Of a stretch of 64,000 bases of DNA, positions 26,871 to 34,657 are shown in pieces (positions within the stretch are counted from its first letter, which is position 1; each line of letters starts with the position of its first letter). A model generated the notes under the pieces. It had not been told where the DNA came from, did not search any database, and saw nothing but the letters and a program-made list of their open reading frames with translations. The position numbers and the translations under genes are program-made. The DNA is from JAXMDC01 sp046349035 (GTDB taxonomy: Bacteria; Pseudomonadota; Alphaproteobacteria; Rhizobiales; Kaistiaceae), in the NCBI GenBank assembly GCA_046349035.1, contig JAXMDC010000003.1:682001-746000 (forward strand), written 5' to 3'.

Positions 26871-27743
26871 GTGAGGACGGTTAACCATCGCGGCATCGGC
26901 GCGTTGCGCCTGTCTCTGGCGGTCGGGGCCGCCAGCATTGCGCTCTCAGGCGGGGAGCCCACCGCCGTGGCGCAAGCCCCGGCGGTTGGGGCCCCGCCTC
27001 CGCCTGCTGCATCCGGTCCAAAGCCCGACAAGACGGCTTTCATAGACGGCAAGGTCAAGGACTGCCGCGGCTGCGACCTCGAAAAGGAGGATCTGCGTGG
27101 GCGAGACCTCACCGGTGCCGATCTCACCGGCGCCAACTTGCGGGGTGCCAATCTTTATCGGGCCAATCTCCAGCGCGCGAAGCTGAACGGCGCAATTCTC
27201 GCCGACGCGCAGATGATTCGGGCTGACCTGCGAAACGCCGATTTCACCGACGCATATATGGTGCACGCCATCATTTCCGATGCGACCGGCAATTTCGCCA
27301 ACATGACCGGAACCAATCTTTACGGCTGCAACCTCACGCATTCGCTGTTCATGGCGGCGAAATTCGATCGGGCGCAAATGGCCGACTGCGATATGACCGA
27401 AGGGCGCTACGCCGGGTCGAGCTTCAAGGAAGCCGATATGAGCGGCGTGTGGCTGGTCGGAACCAACCTCGTCGGGATCGACTTCAGCGGAGTCAAGCTG
27501 GAGGCGGCGGAACTGGCCAACGCAAATCTGCGCAATGCCAAGCTGGTTGGCACCAACCTCTGGGGCGCAGACCTTTACGGCGCCGAATTAACCGGTGCCG
27601 ACCTCAGCAAAGCCAACCTGCGCGGGTCGCGTTTGACGTCGGCAGTGATGAGCGAGTCGATAACCGACGGCGCCGACTTTACCGACGCGTTGCTGCCCGG
27701 CGGCAGGGGACCCGACGCCGGGCCGGCGCCTACGGGGCGTTAG
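26871..27743 (+). CDS. Exported pentapeptide-repeat protein
   Basis: About 290 residues from a GTG at 26871, with GGAG 6 bases upstream; an in-frame GTG at 26823 has no site. A signal peptide (to about residue 35) and a Pro/Ala linker precede a pair of Cys in DCRGCDLEKEDL. Then roughly 40 pentapeptide repeats of the A(D/N)Lxx type follow (GADLTGANLRGANLYRANLQ), which fold as a right-handed beta-helix. The two Cys close to the helix cap could form a disulphide. Exported members have no defined role. Its last 14 bases overlap the 3' end of the next, convergent gene. Confidence 0.87.
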   Translation: MRTVNHRGIGALRLSLAVGAASIALSGGEPTAVAQAPAVGAPPPPAASGPKPDKTAFIDGKVKDCRGCDLEKEDLRGRDLTGADLTGANLRGANLYRANLQRAKLNGAILADAQMIRADLRNADFTDAYMVHAIISDATGNFANMTGTNLYGCNLTHSLFMAAKFDRAQMADCDMTEGRYAGSSFKEADMSGVWLVGTNLVGIDFSGVKLEAAELANANLRNAKLVGTNLWGADLYGAELTGADLSKANLRGSRLTSAVMSESITDGADFTDALLPGGRGPDAGPAPTGR

Positions 27744-28482
27744 CCGCCGGCAGGACGAAGGGGAGCTTGAACGCCGGGTCCCAAATCTCGACGCGCGCCG
27801 AGCTCTCGTATTCGCCTGGCGTGTACTGCCCATTGATAAACCCGGTTTGCCCGGGTTTCCGGTAGAAGCGGTTCTCGATGACGACCACGCGTTCGGGAAT
27901 CGTCTTCTCGCAGTGGTTCTTGATGAAATCGTCGCCGATCTTGGTCTCGCCGGGTGCTGGCGGAATGGCGACGCATTCCCAGCCGGCCATGCCGTAGCGG
28001 CGCTCGACAGGGAAGCGCAGCATGTAGGCGAAGCGCCGCTTCTCGAGCGGTGCGCGGGGATCGGTGACCATGCGGATCGCGCGGACGACTCCGTCATTGT
28101 CGAAAAGGACCGAAGCGATGACCGGGAAGCCGGCAACAATGGTGCCGCTGAACTTCCAAACCCAGTTGATGTCGACGTCGGGATTGGCCCGCTGCAAGCG
28201 CAACAATTCGTCGTCGAAAGTGAAATAGACCTCATGCAGCCCGCTTGCGTCGGCCGGGCAGCGCATGAAATCGGTGAAGCCCTTGATCAACGTGGTGGGG
28301 ACAGCGCCGTTCTTGCCGCAGGCAAAATCGTAGTAGTTCTTCGGCATTGCGTCGGCCTTCAGGCCGATCGCAATGTCGCGAAGGTCATATTCGAGGTCGG
28401 CAGGTCCGTCCGCTGCCCACGCTGTCCCCCCCATCACGGCGCCGATCACGGCGGAAAACAGGGCTTTGGCGAAGACACGCAT
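27730..28482 (-). CDS. Exported protein of unknown function
   Basis: A 250-residue protein with a signal peptide (MRVFAKALFSAVIGAVMGGTAWA). The mature part has four Cys (FACGKNG, MRCPAD, WECVAIPP, NHCEKTIP), probably two disulphides. It is otherwise a mixed soluble domain with DDELLRLQRANPDVDINWVW and a Tyr-rich C-terminus. I do not recognise the family. It overlaps the pentapeptide-repeat gene tail to tail by 14 bases. Confidence 0.75.
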   Translation of the reverse strand: MRVFAKALFSAVIGAVMGGTAWAADGPADLEYDLRDIAIGLKADAMPKNYYDFACGKNGAVPTTLIKGFTDFMRCPADASGLHEVYFTFDDELLRLQRANPDVDINWVWKFSGTIVAGFPVIASVLFDNDGVVRAIRMVTDPRAPLEKRRFAYMLRFPVERRYGMAGWECVAIPPAPGETKIGDDFIKNHCEKTIPERVVVIENRFYRKPGQTGFINGQYTPGEYESSARVEIWDPAFKLPFVLPAANAP

Positions 28483-28833
28483 TGGTTAACCTCCGCATTT
28501 TTGCGATTGTCTCTAGGGTAGGGGCGGACGGGCCCCGTCGCAACTGTCGCAATACAAAAAACACCAGGCGGCGGGCGTACGGTTGACGCTTACCTGCTTG
28601 GTCCTTATCAACAAATCGAGTTTACATGCCGTTGCCTGCGCCCAACCTATGCGACTTGGCGGCTGTCGTGATAAACACGGAGTGCCGTCACACCGGGCGC
28701 TTCGGGTTTTGCAGCCCCGGGAGCCGTGAGCAGCGGTAGGTTTTCTTGCTGGCACTGCGGTTTGGGCAGTGCCGTCTCAATCGGAGCGGTTCGGCCCTTC
28801 CTCCGCTTCGTCATCGTCTAGGGAGCGTTATCG
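28483..28833. other. 351-base gene-free leader region upstream of cytochrome c
   Basis: This divergent region contains a weak sigma-70-like pair, TTGACG (28583-28588) and TTATCA (28605-28610) with a 16-base spacer, on the plus strand. A perfect 8-bp hairpin (28751-28773, GGCACTGC / GCAGTGCC) lies about 60 bases before the cytochrome ATG. A promoter at 28583 would give a 5' leader of about 215 bases. I cannot match the leader to a known riboswitch. Confidence 0.4.
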
Positions 28834-29451
28834 ATGGATACGACACGCGTTTCTAAGCCGCGGAAAAATCACCGCTTTTTCGGTCGCGGACTCATGCTGG
28901 CGGCTCTCGGTCTGGTCGGATCGCTGGTCCTTGCGACTTCGACCGTCCCTGCCTCGGCTCAGGCTCCGGCTGGCGTTCCCGATCTCGCGACGCTGAAGTT
29001 CACCGATTCCGAGGGCAAGACGCTTAACGCCGAGTCGGTGGCGCGTGGGCTCCGGCTGTTCCGCGATCGCGCCAACTGCAAGTACTGCCACGGCTGGAAC
29101 GGCAAGGGATCGCTGGTTGAGGGCGAGCCGCCGGCACTGCCGCTGACGACGACCAAGCTCGCCCAGGCCGACCTGGTAGAGGTCATCAACTGCGGCCGCA
29201 TCGGCAAAACGATGCCCTTCCACAACCAGGAGGCTTACAGCGCCAACTTCCCCTGCTACGGCCTGACCACGAAGGAACTGCAGCCAGGCGACATGCCGCG
29301 CAAACCCTTCGGCACGTTGTCGGTCGAGCAGGCCAACGACATCGCCAACTATGTCCTAGCCGCCTACCGGGATAAGGCCATGACTTGGGAGATTTGCGCG
29401 GCCTACTTCAACAACGCTGCCTCGCGCGAGTGCGAGCAGTACAAGAAGTAA
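28834..29451 (+). CDS. Monoheme c-type cytochrome with extra Cys
   Basis: A 205-residue protein with an N-terminal anchor or signal (residues 18-43) and one CKYCH haem site (Cys82-His86). Candidate Met ligands are in GKTMPFHN or PGDMPRKP. Four more Cys (INCGRIG, FPCYGL, WEICAAYF, SRECEQ) suggest two structural disulphides. GGGAGCG precedes the ATG. It is a plausible electron acceptor for the nearby PQQ alcohol dehydrogenase, as XoxG-type or c550-type cytochromes are. That link rests on position only, since two genes and a terminator intervene. Confidence 0.85.
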   Translation: MDTTRVSKPRKNHRFFGRGLMLAALGLVGSLVLATSTVPASAQAPAGVPDLATLKFTDSEGKTLNAESVARGLRLFRDRANCKYCHGWNGKGSLVEGEPPALPLTTTKLAQADLVEVINCGRIGKTMPFHNQEAYSANFPCYGLTTKELQPGDMPRKPFGTLSVEQANDIANYVLAAYRDKAMTWEICAAYFNNAASRECEQYKK

Positions 29452-29531
29452 CGGTTCCGTCGAGTGGCAGTGGCCGGGCTACCGGGCCACTGCCCCAGCG
29501 GGCTCGGGAAGGGCAGGCCGGAGGGATTGGC

Positions 29532-30107
29532 GTGGTAACCACCGTTGAGCCTTCTGCTGCGGCCGACCGGCCATCTACCCCCGCCCCGTGGCGGGGGCTT
29601 CTCTTTGCCGCCGCGGTTGCCGCCGCCGCTCTTTCAACGCCGCAGGCCCGGGCTGAGGATGACCTCGTCATCACGATCACGGCCAGCCGCGGCGTCTTCG
29701 CCGAGTGCGCGCGTCCTGACTTCACCAATTGCGGGCCGACGACGTCGCGGACGGCCAACATTTCCGGCACCGTGACCTACAACACCAAGGGCGCTCACGT
29801 AGTCGGTCGATTGCTCGATCTGCCGGAGACGATCGATCTCACCTGCCAGACGGAGTGGACGAAGACCGCCGTCGTTCTCGCCGGAGACCGCGCGATCGCC
29901 GAGTGCCGCTATTCGGCGGACATCGACGCCAACAAGCTGCGCGTGGAGCTCAATTACACGCTTGGCGCGCGCGAGCGCAGCGGGGTTATTCGACAGGTTC
30001 TGACGCTCAGCATCGACGTGCAGAGCTGTATCGTCGGACTGCGCGACGCATCGGTGAAGCCGGCTCTCAACGGCACCTATGTCGCGCAATGCATCGCCAA
30101 GCAGTAG
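29532..30107 (+). CDS. Exported protein of unknown function
   Basis: About 191 residues from GTG 29532 with GGAGGG upstream. The N-terminus has a Pro/Ala-rich leader followed by a hydrophobic signal segment (GLLFAAAVAAAALSTPQARA). The mature domain looks like an all-beta fold with five Cys (FAECARPDFTNCGP, DLTCQTEW, AECRYSADID, QSCIVGL). I do not recognise it. It follows the monoheme cytochrome by 80 bases on the same strand and may share its transcript. Confidence 0.72.
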   Translation: MVTTVEPSAAADRPSTPAPWRGLLFAAAVAAAALSTPQARAEDDLVITITASRGVFAECARPDFTNCGPTTSRTANISGTVTYNTKGAHVVGRLLDLPETIDLTCQTEWTKTAVVLAGDRAIAECRYSADIDANKLRVELNYTLGARERSGVIRQVLTLSIDVQSCIVGLRDASVKPALNGTYVAQCIAKQ

Positions 30108-30158
30108 CTAAGTGGGGGCGCCGCGCGACGGTGCCGGCAGGAGCCGCAACGGCACCGC

Positions 30159-30578
30159 CTAGGGCGGCGCATTGCCCATGCAGTAGCGTACGCTGAAGGG
30201 CTCCTGATCGCCCTTCAAAATTGTCAGGATCCCGTCCGTGCGCCGCTCAAGCAGGCGGTAGTTCTCGATATGGACGCGAACGGTGTCCTTGCAGGTCGCG
30301 GTCACCGACCAGCGCGTACCATTAGGATCGATCGGGCCCGGCGAGCCGGTCACCTTGTCCCAGGTGCACGCGGTGTCGCTGTCGCGGTAGCCGGAGGGCG
30401 CGAACATCATCCCCTCGAGCGTGGGGTTGTCCCAGATCTTGTCGACGGTGCCGCCGGCGCGGATGGCGTCGCAGACCTCGCGCGTACCGTAGACGCCCTG
30501 GAGCGGCAGCTCGGCGGCCTGGGCGCCGACCGAAGCGATAACGAAAAGCGGGCGGATCAGCAAACGCGACTTCCGCAT
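30159..30578 (-). CDS. Small exported protein of unknown function
   Basis: A 139-residue protein with a signal peptide (MRKSRLLIRPLFVIASVGAQA). The mature part begins ELPLQGVYGTREVCDAI and contains four Cys (REVCDAI, TACTWDK, ATCKDTV, RYCMGN) and WSVTATCKD. The pattern of a short opening helix followed by Cys-paired strands is common in small alphaproteobacterial periplasmic proteins without assigned role. It is convergent with the gene at 29532. Confidence 0.7.
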   Translation of the reverse strand: MRKSRLLIRPLFVIASVGAQAAELPLQGVYGTREVCDAIRAGGTVDKIWDNPTLEGMMFAPSGYRDSDTACTWDKVTGSPGPIDPNGTRWSVTATCKDTVRVHIENYRLLERRTDGILTILKGDQEPFSVRYCMGNAPP

Positions 30579-30655
30579 GGCTCACTCCCTCAGCTTGAAG
30601 GTGCTGCAACCTAACACGCGGCGGTTAATCGCGCCGCTCGGGGTTCCCTGAATCA

Positions 30656-30682
30656 AAACGCCCGGGACAGGCCCGGGCGTTT
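30656..30682. terminator. Bidirectional intrinsic terminator
   Basis: A perfect stem AAACGCCCGGG / CCCGGGCGTTT with a short ACAGG-type loop has T-rich ends on both strands. On the minus strand it ends the transcript of the 80-residue gene at 30949-30707. Confidence 0.8.
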
Positions 30683-30706
30683 GATAATTGTCCGAAAAGC
30701 CGGGGC

Positions 30707-30949
30707 CTACGGGCCGCAAGCTTCGGCAGCTGCCTTCTCGGCAGCCGCATCGCTGGCCGCGGTCACGTTCGAGGTGATCTCGTCGCCGCTGCGATCCTCG
30801 ATGCAGGTGATCTTATAGTCGAACTGGCCGGGAGTCTTGGTCGAGGCCACCTTCGTCTGGATGGCGCACGACGCGCAACCGGCCTGCGCGGGGCTCGCTA
30901 GCATAAAGGGAACGGCAACGGCGGCGACGCCCAACAACAGCTTCTTCAT
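30707..30949 (-). CDS. Small exported protein of unknown function
   Basis: An 80-residue protein with a signal peptide (MKKLLLGVAAVAVPFMLASPAQA). The mature part is about 57 residues with four Cys (AGCASCAIQ, ITCIEDRSG, EACGP). It is acidic, Ala-rich at the C-terminus, and probably disulphide-bonded. I do not recognise it. It is a monocistronic unit with its own terminator. Confidence 0.7.
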   Translation of the reverse strand: MKKLLLGVAAVAVPFMLASPAQAGCASCAIQTKVASTKTPGQFDYKITCIEDRSGDEITSNVTAASDAAAEKAAAEACGP

Positions 30950-31133
30950 AGGTTAAACTCCCAACAACGTGCGGATTTGCTTCAAGAGCACCCGGCCAAG
31001 CGAGGCTGCGGGCATAAAATCATCAGCCTATTCTCACCGCAACCCCTGAAGTCGTATTTCTGATCTCAATTTTTTGCGTTTTACCTTGTTGCCGCTTTGG
31101 GGTTGCCTATCGCTGTGAGCAGTACGCGCCGGT

Positions 31134-32093
31134 TCAGGCTGCGCGTGCAGGACCCTGGTCCTGCGCCGCCGCCGTTTCCGACGGTTGGCGCAGTTCAAGC
31201 CAGCGCACCAGCGAGGCAACGTCCGCCCCCCAGCCGATGGTCGCCTCTGCCTCGGCAAGCGCCGCGCGGGCAGCGCCTATAACACCCCCGGTATGACCGA
31301 GCCGCTCGGCAATCTGCCCGGCCTCCTCGACGCTCTTGCGCATGACCCCAAGGGGGATGCCCGCGTCGGTGCGGCTGGCGAGGAAATCGGTGACGAGAGG
31401 GCTTGCCTTCATGCCGCGCAAACACTCGCCGATCTCGAGCAGGGCGGATGGCTGGAGGCCAATCCGCGAGCCAAGGTGAAAGACCTCGCTGGCGGCGACG
31501 AGCTCGATCGCCCGCTGATAGTCGGCCAGCATGCCAGCAGCCTGCGCCGAGCCGTTCATTCCAGCGCGGATAATGCGCTGGCCCAGGACTTCAAGAAGCG
31601 GCTGGCAGCGGGCAACGGCTTCGTCGGCGCCGCCAACGATGATCGTCAGCTTACCCTCGCGGGCCTGCTGCGGCGTGCCGTAGGCCGGGGCGTCGACCAG
31701 GTAAATACCCTTGGCGGCCAGCTCCTCACCGATCGAGGCGGTCTCGAACGGGTCGGTTTGGCCAAGATCGAGGACGATGCCTCCGTTGGAGAACCCTTTG
31801 GCGAGGGACTCCCAACCCAAGCACACGTGGCGAAGCTCCCGGGCGCTCGGCAGCACGGTCACGACGATGTCGCAGGAATCGGCCAGCATCTTCGGCGAAC
31901 CCACGGCCATGCCGCCGTTATTGCCGGTGAATTGCCGCGTGTACATATCGACGACGTCGTAAAGCGACAGCGTCGGGAACTTCGACCAAAGCAGCCTCAG
32001 AGCGATCTTGGAGCCGAACGCTCCAAGGCCGATCAAGCCTACGCGGAGAGGCGAGGCGTCCTTAAACGTCGGGAGAGTCGGTTCAGAGCCCAC
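31134..32093 (-). CDS. Beta-hydroxyacid dehydrogenase homologue lacking the catalytic Lys
   Basis: A 319-residue protein of the 3-hydroxyisobutyrate/6-phosphogluconate dehydrogenase family. The N-terminal Rossmann motif is GLIGLGAFGSKIALRLL. The substrate motif, normally DAPVSGG, is DAPAYGTPQQA here. The helix that normally reads GxGQAAKxANN is NGSAQAAGMLADYQ, so the catalytic Lys and following Asn are replaced by Gly and Ala. The protein may bind NAD(P) without normal dehydrogenase activity, or catalyse something else. It overlaps the 137-aa gene by 11 bases and is last in the Mo-hydroxylase gene train, so it may serve that system. Confidence 0.82.
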   Translation of the reverse strand: MGSEPTLPTFKDASPLRVGLIGLGAFGSKIALRLLWSKFPTLSLYDVVDMYTRQFTGNNGGMAVGSPKMLADSCDIVVTVLPSARELRHVCLGWESLAKGFSNGGIVLDLGQTDPFETASIGEELAAKGIYLVDAPAYGTPQQAREGKLTIIVGGADEAVARCQPLLEVLGQRIIRAGMNGSAQAAGMLADYQRAIELVAASEVFHLGSRIGLQPSALLEIGECLRGMKASPLVTDFLASRTDAGIPLGVMRKSVEEAGQIAERLGHTGGVIGAARAALAEAEATIGWGADVASLVRWLELRQPSETAAAQDQGPARAA

Positions 32094-32496
32094 TGATTTT
32101 CAATGCCTCGTCGAGGAGAAATAGGTCAGTTAGCAGGGTACGGATGTGGATGGTCGCATTCATGTTGTCGGCCATCTGCGAGCCGATCGACCGCTGTGCC
32201 AGCGCGAAGTTAATCACCGTGGCAGCTTTGCGAGCGTCGGCTTTCACCAAATCGAGGAATTCGTTCAGTGGCTTGCCCGCCGATGGGCTGAGCGAGCCGT
32301 CGATCGAGGTTACGTTGGCTATGTAGGCAAGCGCCGCCGAGGCACGCTTGAGGTAGTCGCGTACACCGCTACCGCCGGATTCGTCCTCGGTCCGCCGCCC
32401 CTGTGCCGCATAGGCAAGCATGAATTCGTAAGCCGCTTCGACCGTGTCGATCGCCTCGGCGAGGTTTTTTGGTTCTGCTACAGGGGCGTCGGCCAT
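32083..32496 (-). CDS. Helical protein of unknown function linked to the Mo hydroxylase
   Basis: A 137-residue protein from ATG 32496 with AAGGACAG upstream. It has no signal peptide or membrane segment, and it appears all-helical (AEAIDTVEAAYEFMLAYAAQ, YLKRASAALAYIANV, LAQRSIGSQMADNMNATIHI). I do not recognise it. Its 3' end overlaps the start of the beta-hydroxyacid dehydrogenase homologue and it follows cytochrome b by 52 bases. It might be a chaperone or assembly factor for the Mo enzyme; that is only a guess from position. Confidence 0.7.
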   Translation of the reverse strand: MADAPVAEPKNLAEAIDTVEAAYEFMLAYAAQGRRTEDESGGSGVRDYLKRASAALAYIANVTSIDGSLSPSAGKPLNEFLDLVKADARKAATVINFALAQRSIGSQMADNMNATIHIRTLLTDLFLLDEALKISGL

Positions 32497-32548
32497 TGAC
32501 TGTCCTTTTGGTTCCTCGCGCGCGAATGCGGAGTCGGTCACGCGCCGC

Positions 32549-33283
32549 CTAGCGCTTTGCCTTCTTTTCCGGCCAGCGGGCTGCGTCGTGATGGTGCTCG
32601 TATTCGTCGCGGCTGATCCAGCCACGGAACATCGAGCGCGTCAGATGCCACTCGTCGGGGCGCGCGGCGAAGTAGATATGGATCAGCACCATGCCGGCCA
32701 TCGCCGCCGCGGCCAAGCCGTGGAGGCCATAGATTAGGTCCCAGTTGCCCTGGGCGAACATGTACGGGTCTTTCTTGACGATGGTGCCGGTATAGCCGAG
32801 GACGTTCTCGGCAAAGTTCGAAACCGTTTTCGGCGTGCCGATCTTGAACAACATCAGGACGCCGCTACCGATCACGCTGAGCAGCACCACGGCAACGCCA
32901 AGATGGTAGATCTTCTGCAGCCCGTGATACTTGCCGGGCTTGCGCGGCACGCCACCGCGGCCGGTGCGCTTGGAGATGACCTTGCTGACATTGCTGATGT
33001 CAGTACCGTCGATCATCATGTACGACAGGTGCTGGAAGAATATCGCGCGCACGATGTGAATGGCGATCAGCGCGGTCAGGATTACGCCGGCGATCCAATG
33101 GGGGTCGCCGTCGACAACCGTTTTCTTATCGACGATGGTCGGCCAGAAGGCGGTGTACAGGAGCGTAAAAACCGCCGCCGCCATCGACCAATGATAGAGG
33201 CGATCGAGGATCGAGTGGCGCCGCACCCGCTCAGTCGCCGCCTGTGTCCCCGCCGCCGAAGCGTCCTCCGTCATCACGCTCAT
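32549..33283 (-). CDS. Di-haem cytochrome b (formate dehydrogenase gamma-like)
   Basis: A 244-residue membrane protein with four hydrophobic helices. Haem-ligand His candidates are His31 (LYHWSMA), His76 (LIAIHIVRAIFF), His188 (YGLHGLAA) and His202 (VLIHIYFA), the spacing of cytochrome b561 / FdhI-type anchors. Such subunits take electrons from a periplasmic dehydrogenase and reduce quinone in the membrane. As the upstream genes encode a Tat-linked Mo hydroxylase, this is its likely membrane anchor and quinone reductase. A terminator hairpin lies between it and those genes. Confidence 0.87.
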   Translation of the reverse strand: MSVMTEDASAAGTQAATERVRRHSILDRLYHWSMAAAVFTLLYTAFWPTIVDKKTVVDGDPHWIAGVILTALIAIHIVRAIFFQHLSYMMIDGTDISNVSKVISKRTGRGGVPRKPGKYHGLQKIYHLGVAVVLLSVIGSGVLMLFKIGTPKTVSNFAENVLGYTGTIVKKDPYMFAQGNWDLIYGLHGLAAAAMAGMVLIHIYFAARPDEWHLTRSMFRGWISRDEYEHHHDAARWPEKKAKR

Positions 33284-33390
33284 GTCGAACCGAGCTCCAT
33301 CTCTCGCGTTGGCTCTCTCGAGGCCTTGCTCTTGCGTTTTTCTAATACGCTCGCCCGTCGCCCGCGACTCTTATCGCGCCTGCGGACGGC

Positions 33391-33423
33391 AAAAGACAAG
33401 GCGCCAAATGGTGGCGCCTTGTC
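33391..33423 (-). terminator. Intrinsic terminator inside the Mo-hydroxylase gene train
   Basis: On the minus strand a perfect 12-bp stem (GACAAGGCGCCA / TGGCGCCTTGTC) with a 5-nt loop is followed by TTTT. It lies between the small membrane protein gene and cytochrome b. It would separate or attenuate expression of the downstream cytochrome b, 137-aa and dehydrogenase-like genes. Confidence 0.82.
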
Positions 33424-33439
33424 ACAACTTCAATAGGCT

Positions 33440-33640
33440 TTAGTGGGCTTTGTTGGTTCGCGGTTTGGTGACGGCGAGCAGCACCGCATGCACAACCATG
33501 AACACCGCTGCCGCGGCAACAAAGAACCAGAAGACGTTCGGCTGAATGCCCATCAGGGCCCCCCGACCGCCTCCACCTCCGCCTCCGAGGAGGGGGTTTC
33601 CACCCCCTCCCGGAGCATAGCGAAACAAGAAGTCAAACAC
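33440..33640 (-). CDS. Tiny Gly-rich single-pass membrane protein
   Basis: 66 residues from GTG 33640, which begins 6 bases after the FAD-subunit stop. An N-terminal MFDFLFRYAPGGGG and Gly-rich segment precede one membrane helix (VFWFFVAAAAVFMVVHAVLL) and a basic tail. An alternative start is ATG 33553, with a GGGGGG site upstream, giving 37 residues that are mostly the helix. Within the Gly-rich coding part a 9-bp hairpin (33587-33611) could hide the second start. It may be a small membrane subunit linking the Mo hydroxylase to cytochrome b. I do not recognise the family. Confidence 0.55.
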   Translation of the reverse strand: MFDFLFRYAPGGGGNPLLGGGGGGGRGALMGIQPNVFWFFVAAAAVFMVVHAVLLAVTKPRTNKAH

Positions 33641-33646
33641 GCGTCG

Positions 33647-34645
33647 TTAGGCCTTGGCCTCGCGGACGGCGCGGGTGACGAGGTTGGCCATCAGCGGGAT
33701 TTTGAACCCGTTGTAGTTCACGGGACGAGCCCCACGCGTGGCCGCCTGGCCGGCGAGCTTGGCAAGGTCGGCATTGATCGGCTTGCCCTTGATCGTCTGC
33801 TCGACGGCCGCAAGGCGCCGCGGTACCGCGCTCACCGCGCCCACCGCAACCCGCGCATCCGACACGTTGCCGCCGGCGACCTTGATCGCCGCCGCCACGT
33901 TCACCAGCGCGAAGTCCCACGAGTTACGATCCGTCACCTTCTCGAAGTAGAAGTTCGAGCCGGCCCAGGTGTTGGGAATGCGGATCGCCGTCAGGATCTC
34001 GTCCGGACGGGTCGAGGTCAGGTGGGTGATGTCGACGTTCGGGCCAATGAAGAACTCTTCAGGTCCGATCACCCGCTGGCCCTTGCTGCTGTTCAGCACG
34101 AACTTGGCATCGAGCGCCACCATCACCGGCGCCGTGTCCGACGGGTTGACCGTAATGCAGCGGTCGACGTCGAACAGAGCGTGCTCGCGGTTGATGCCCT
34201 CCGGCGTGTCGGCAAAGCACGTCGTGCCGCCGGCGCGATAGCAGGGCAGGCCGTAGCGATAGTACAGGCAACGCGCATCCTGGCTGACGTTGCCGCCGAT
34301 CGTTCCGACATTGCGGATCTGCGGGCTGGCAACCTTGCCGGCCGCGTCCGCCAGAAGGCGGAACTTGGCGACGACGATCGGGTTGGTCGAGACCTCGGTC
34401 AGCGTCGTCAACGCCCCGATCTCGATCCCGTCCGCCGTCTCCTTGACCCCCTTCATCTCGGCAATGCCGCCGAGGTCGACGACGGCTTTCGGCCGCTTGG
34501 CGCGTTCCTTGAACCACACCAGGCTGTCGTAGCCGCCCGCCATCTTCCAGGCATCCTTGCCGAAGCGGTCGAGCAGTCCGTACGCGTCCTTGAGCTGTGT
34601 CGGCTGATACAGCTCAAAGTTAGGCATCATGTCCTTGATGATCAT
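33647..34645 (-). CDS. FAD subunit of a Mo hydroxylase with a four-Cys (4Fe-4S type) insertion
   Basis: A 332-residue protein of the CoxM/HcrB family. The FAD motifs are AGGYDSLVWFK (near 36-46) and IRNVGTIGGNVSQDARC (110-126). The insert after that motif holds Cys126, Cys135, Cys143 and Cys163, placed much as the four Cys binding a 4Fe-4S cluster in the beta subunit of 4-hydroxybenzoyl-CoA reductase. Ordinary xanthine dehydrogenase and CO dehydrogenase FAD subunits lack them. It would relay electrons from the 2Fe-2S subunit onward. It has no signal peptide; partner subunits lie directly upstream, so assembly before Tat export is likely. Confidence 0.9.
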   Translation of the reverse strand: MIIKDMMPNFELYQPTQLKDAYGLLDRFGKDAWKMAGGYDSLVWFKERAKRPKAVVDLGGIAEMKGVKETADGIEIGALTTLTEVSTNPIVVAKFRLLADAAGKVASPQIRNVGTIGGNVSQDARCLYYRYGLPCYRAGGTTCFADTPEGINREHALFDVDRCITVNPSDTAPVMVALDAKFVLNSSKGQRVIGPEEFFIGPNVDITHLTSTRPDEILTAIRIPNTWAGSNFYFEKVTDRNSWDFALVNVAAAIKVAGGNVSDARVAVGAVSAVPRRLAAVEQTIKGKPINADLAKLAGQAATRGARPVNYNGFKIPLMANLVTRAVREAKA

Positions 34646-34657
34646 ATTGAGCCCCTA

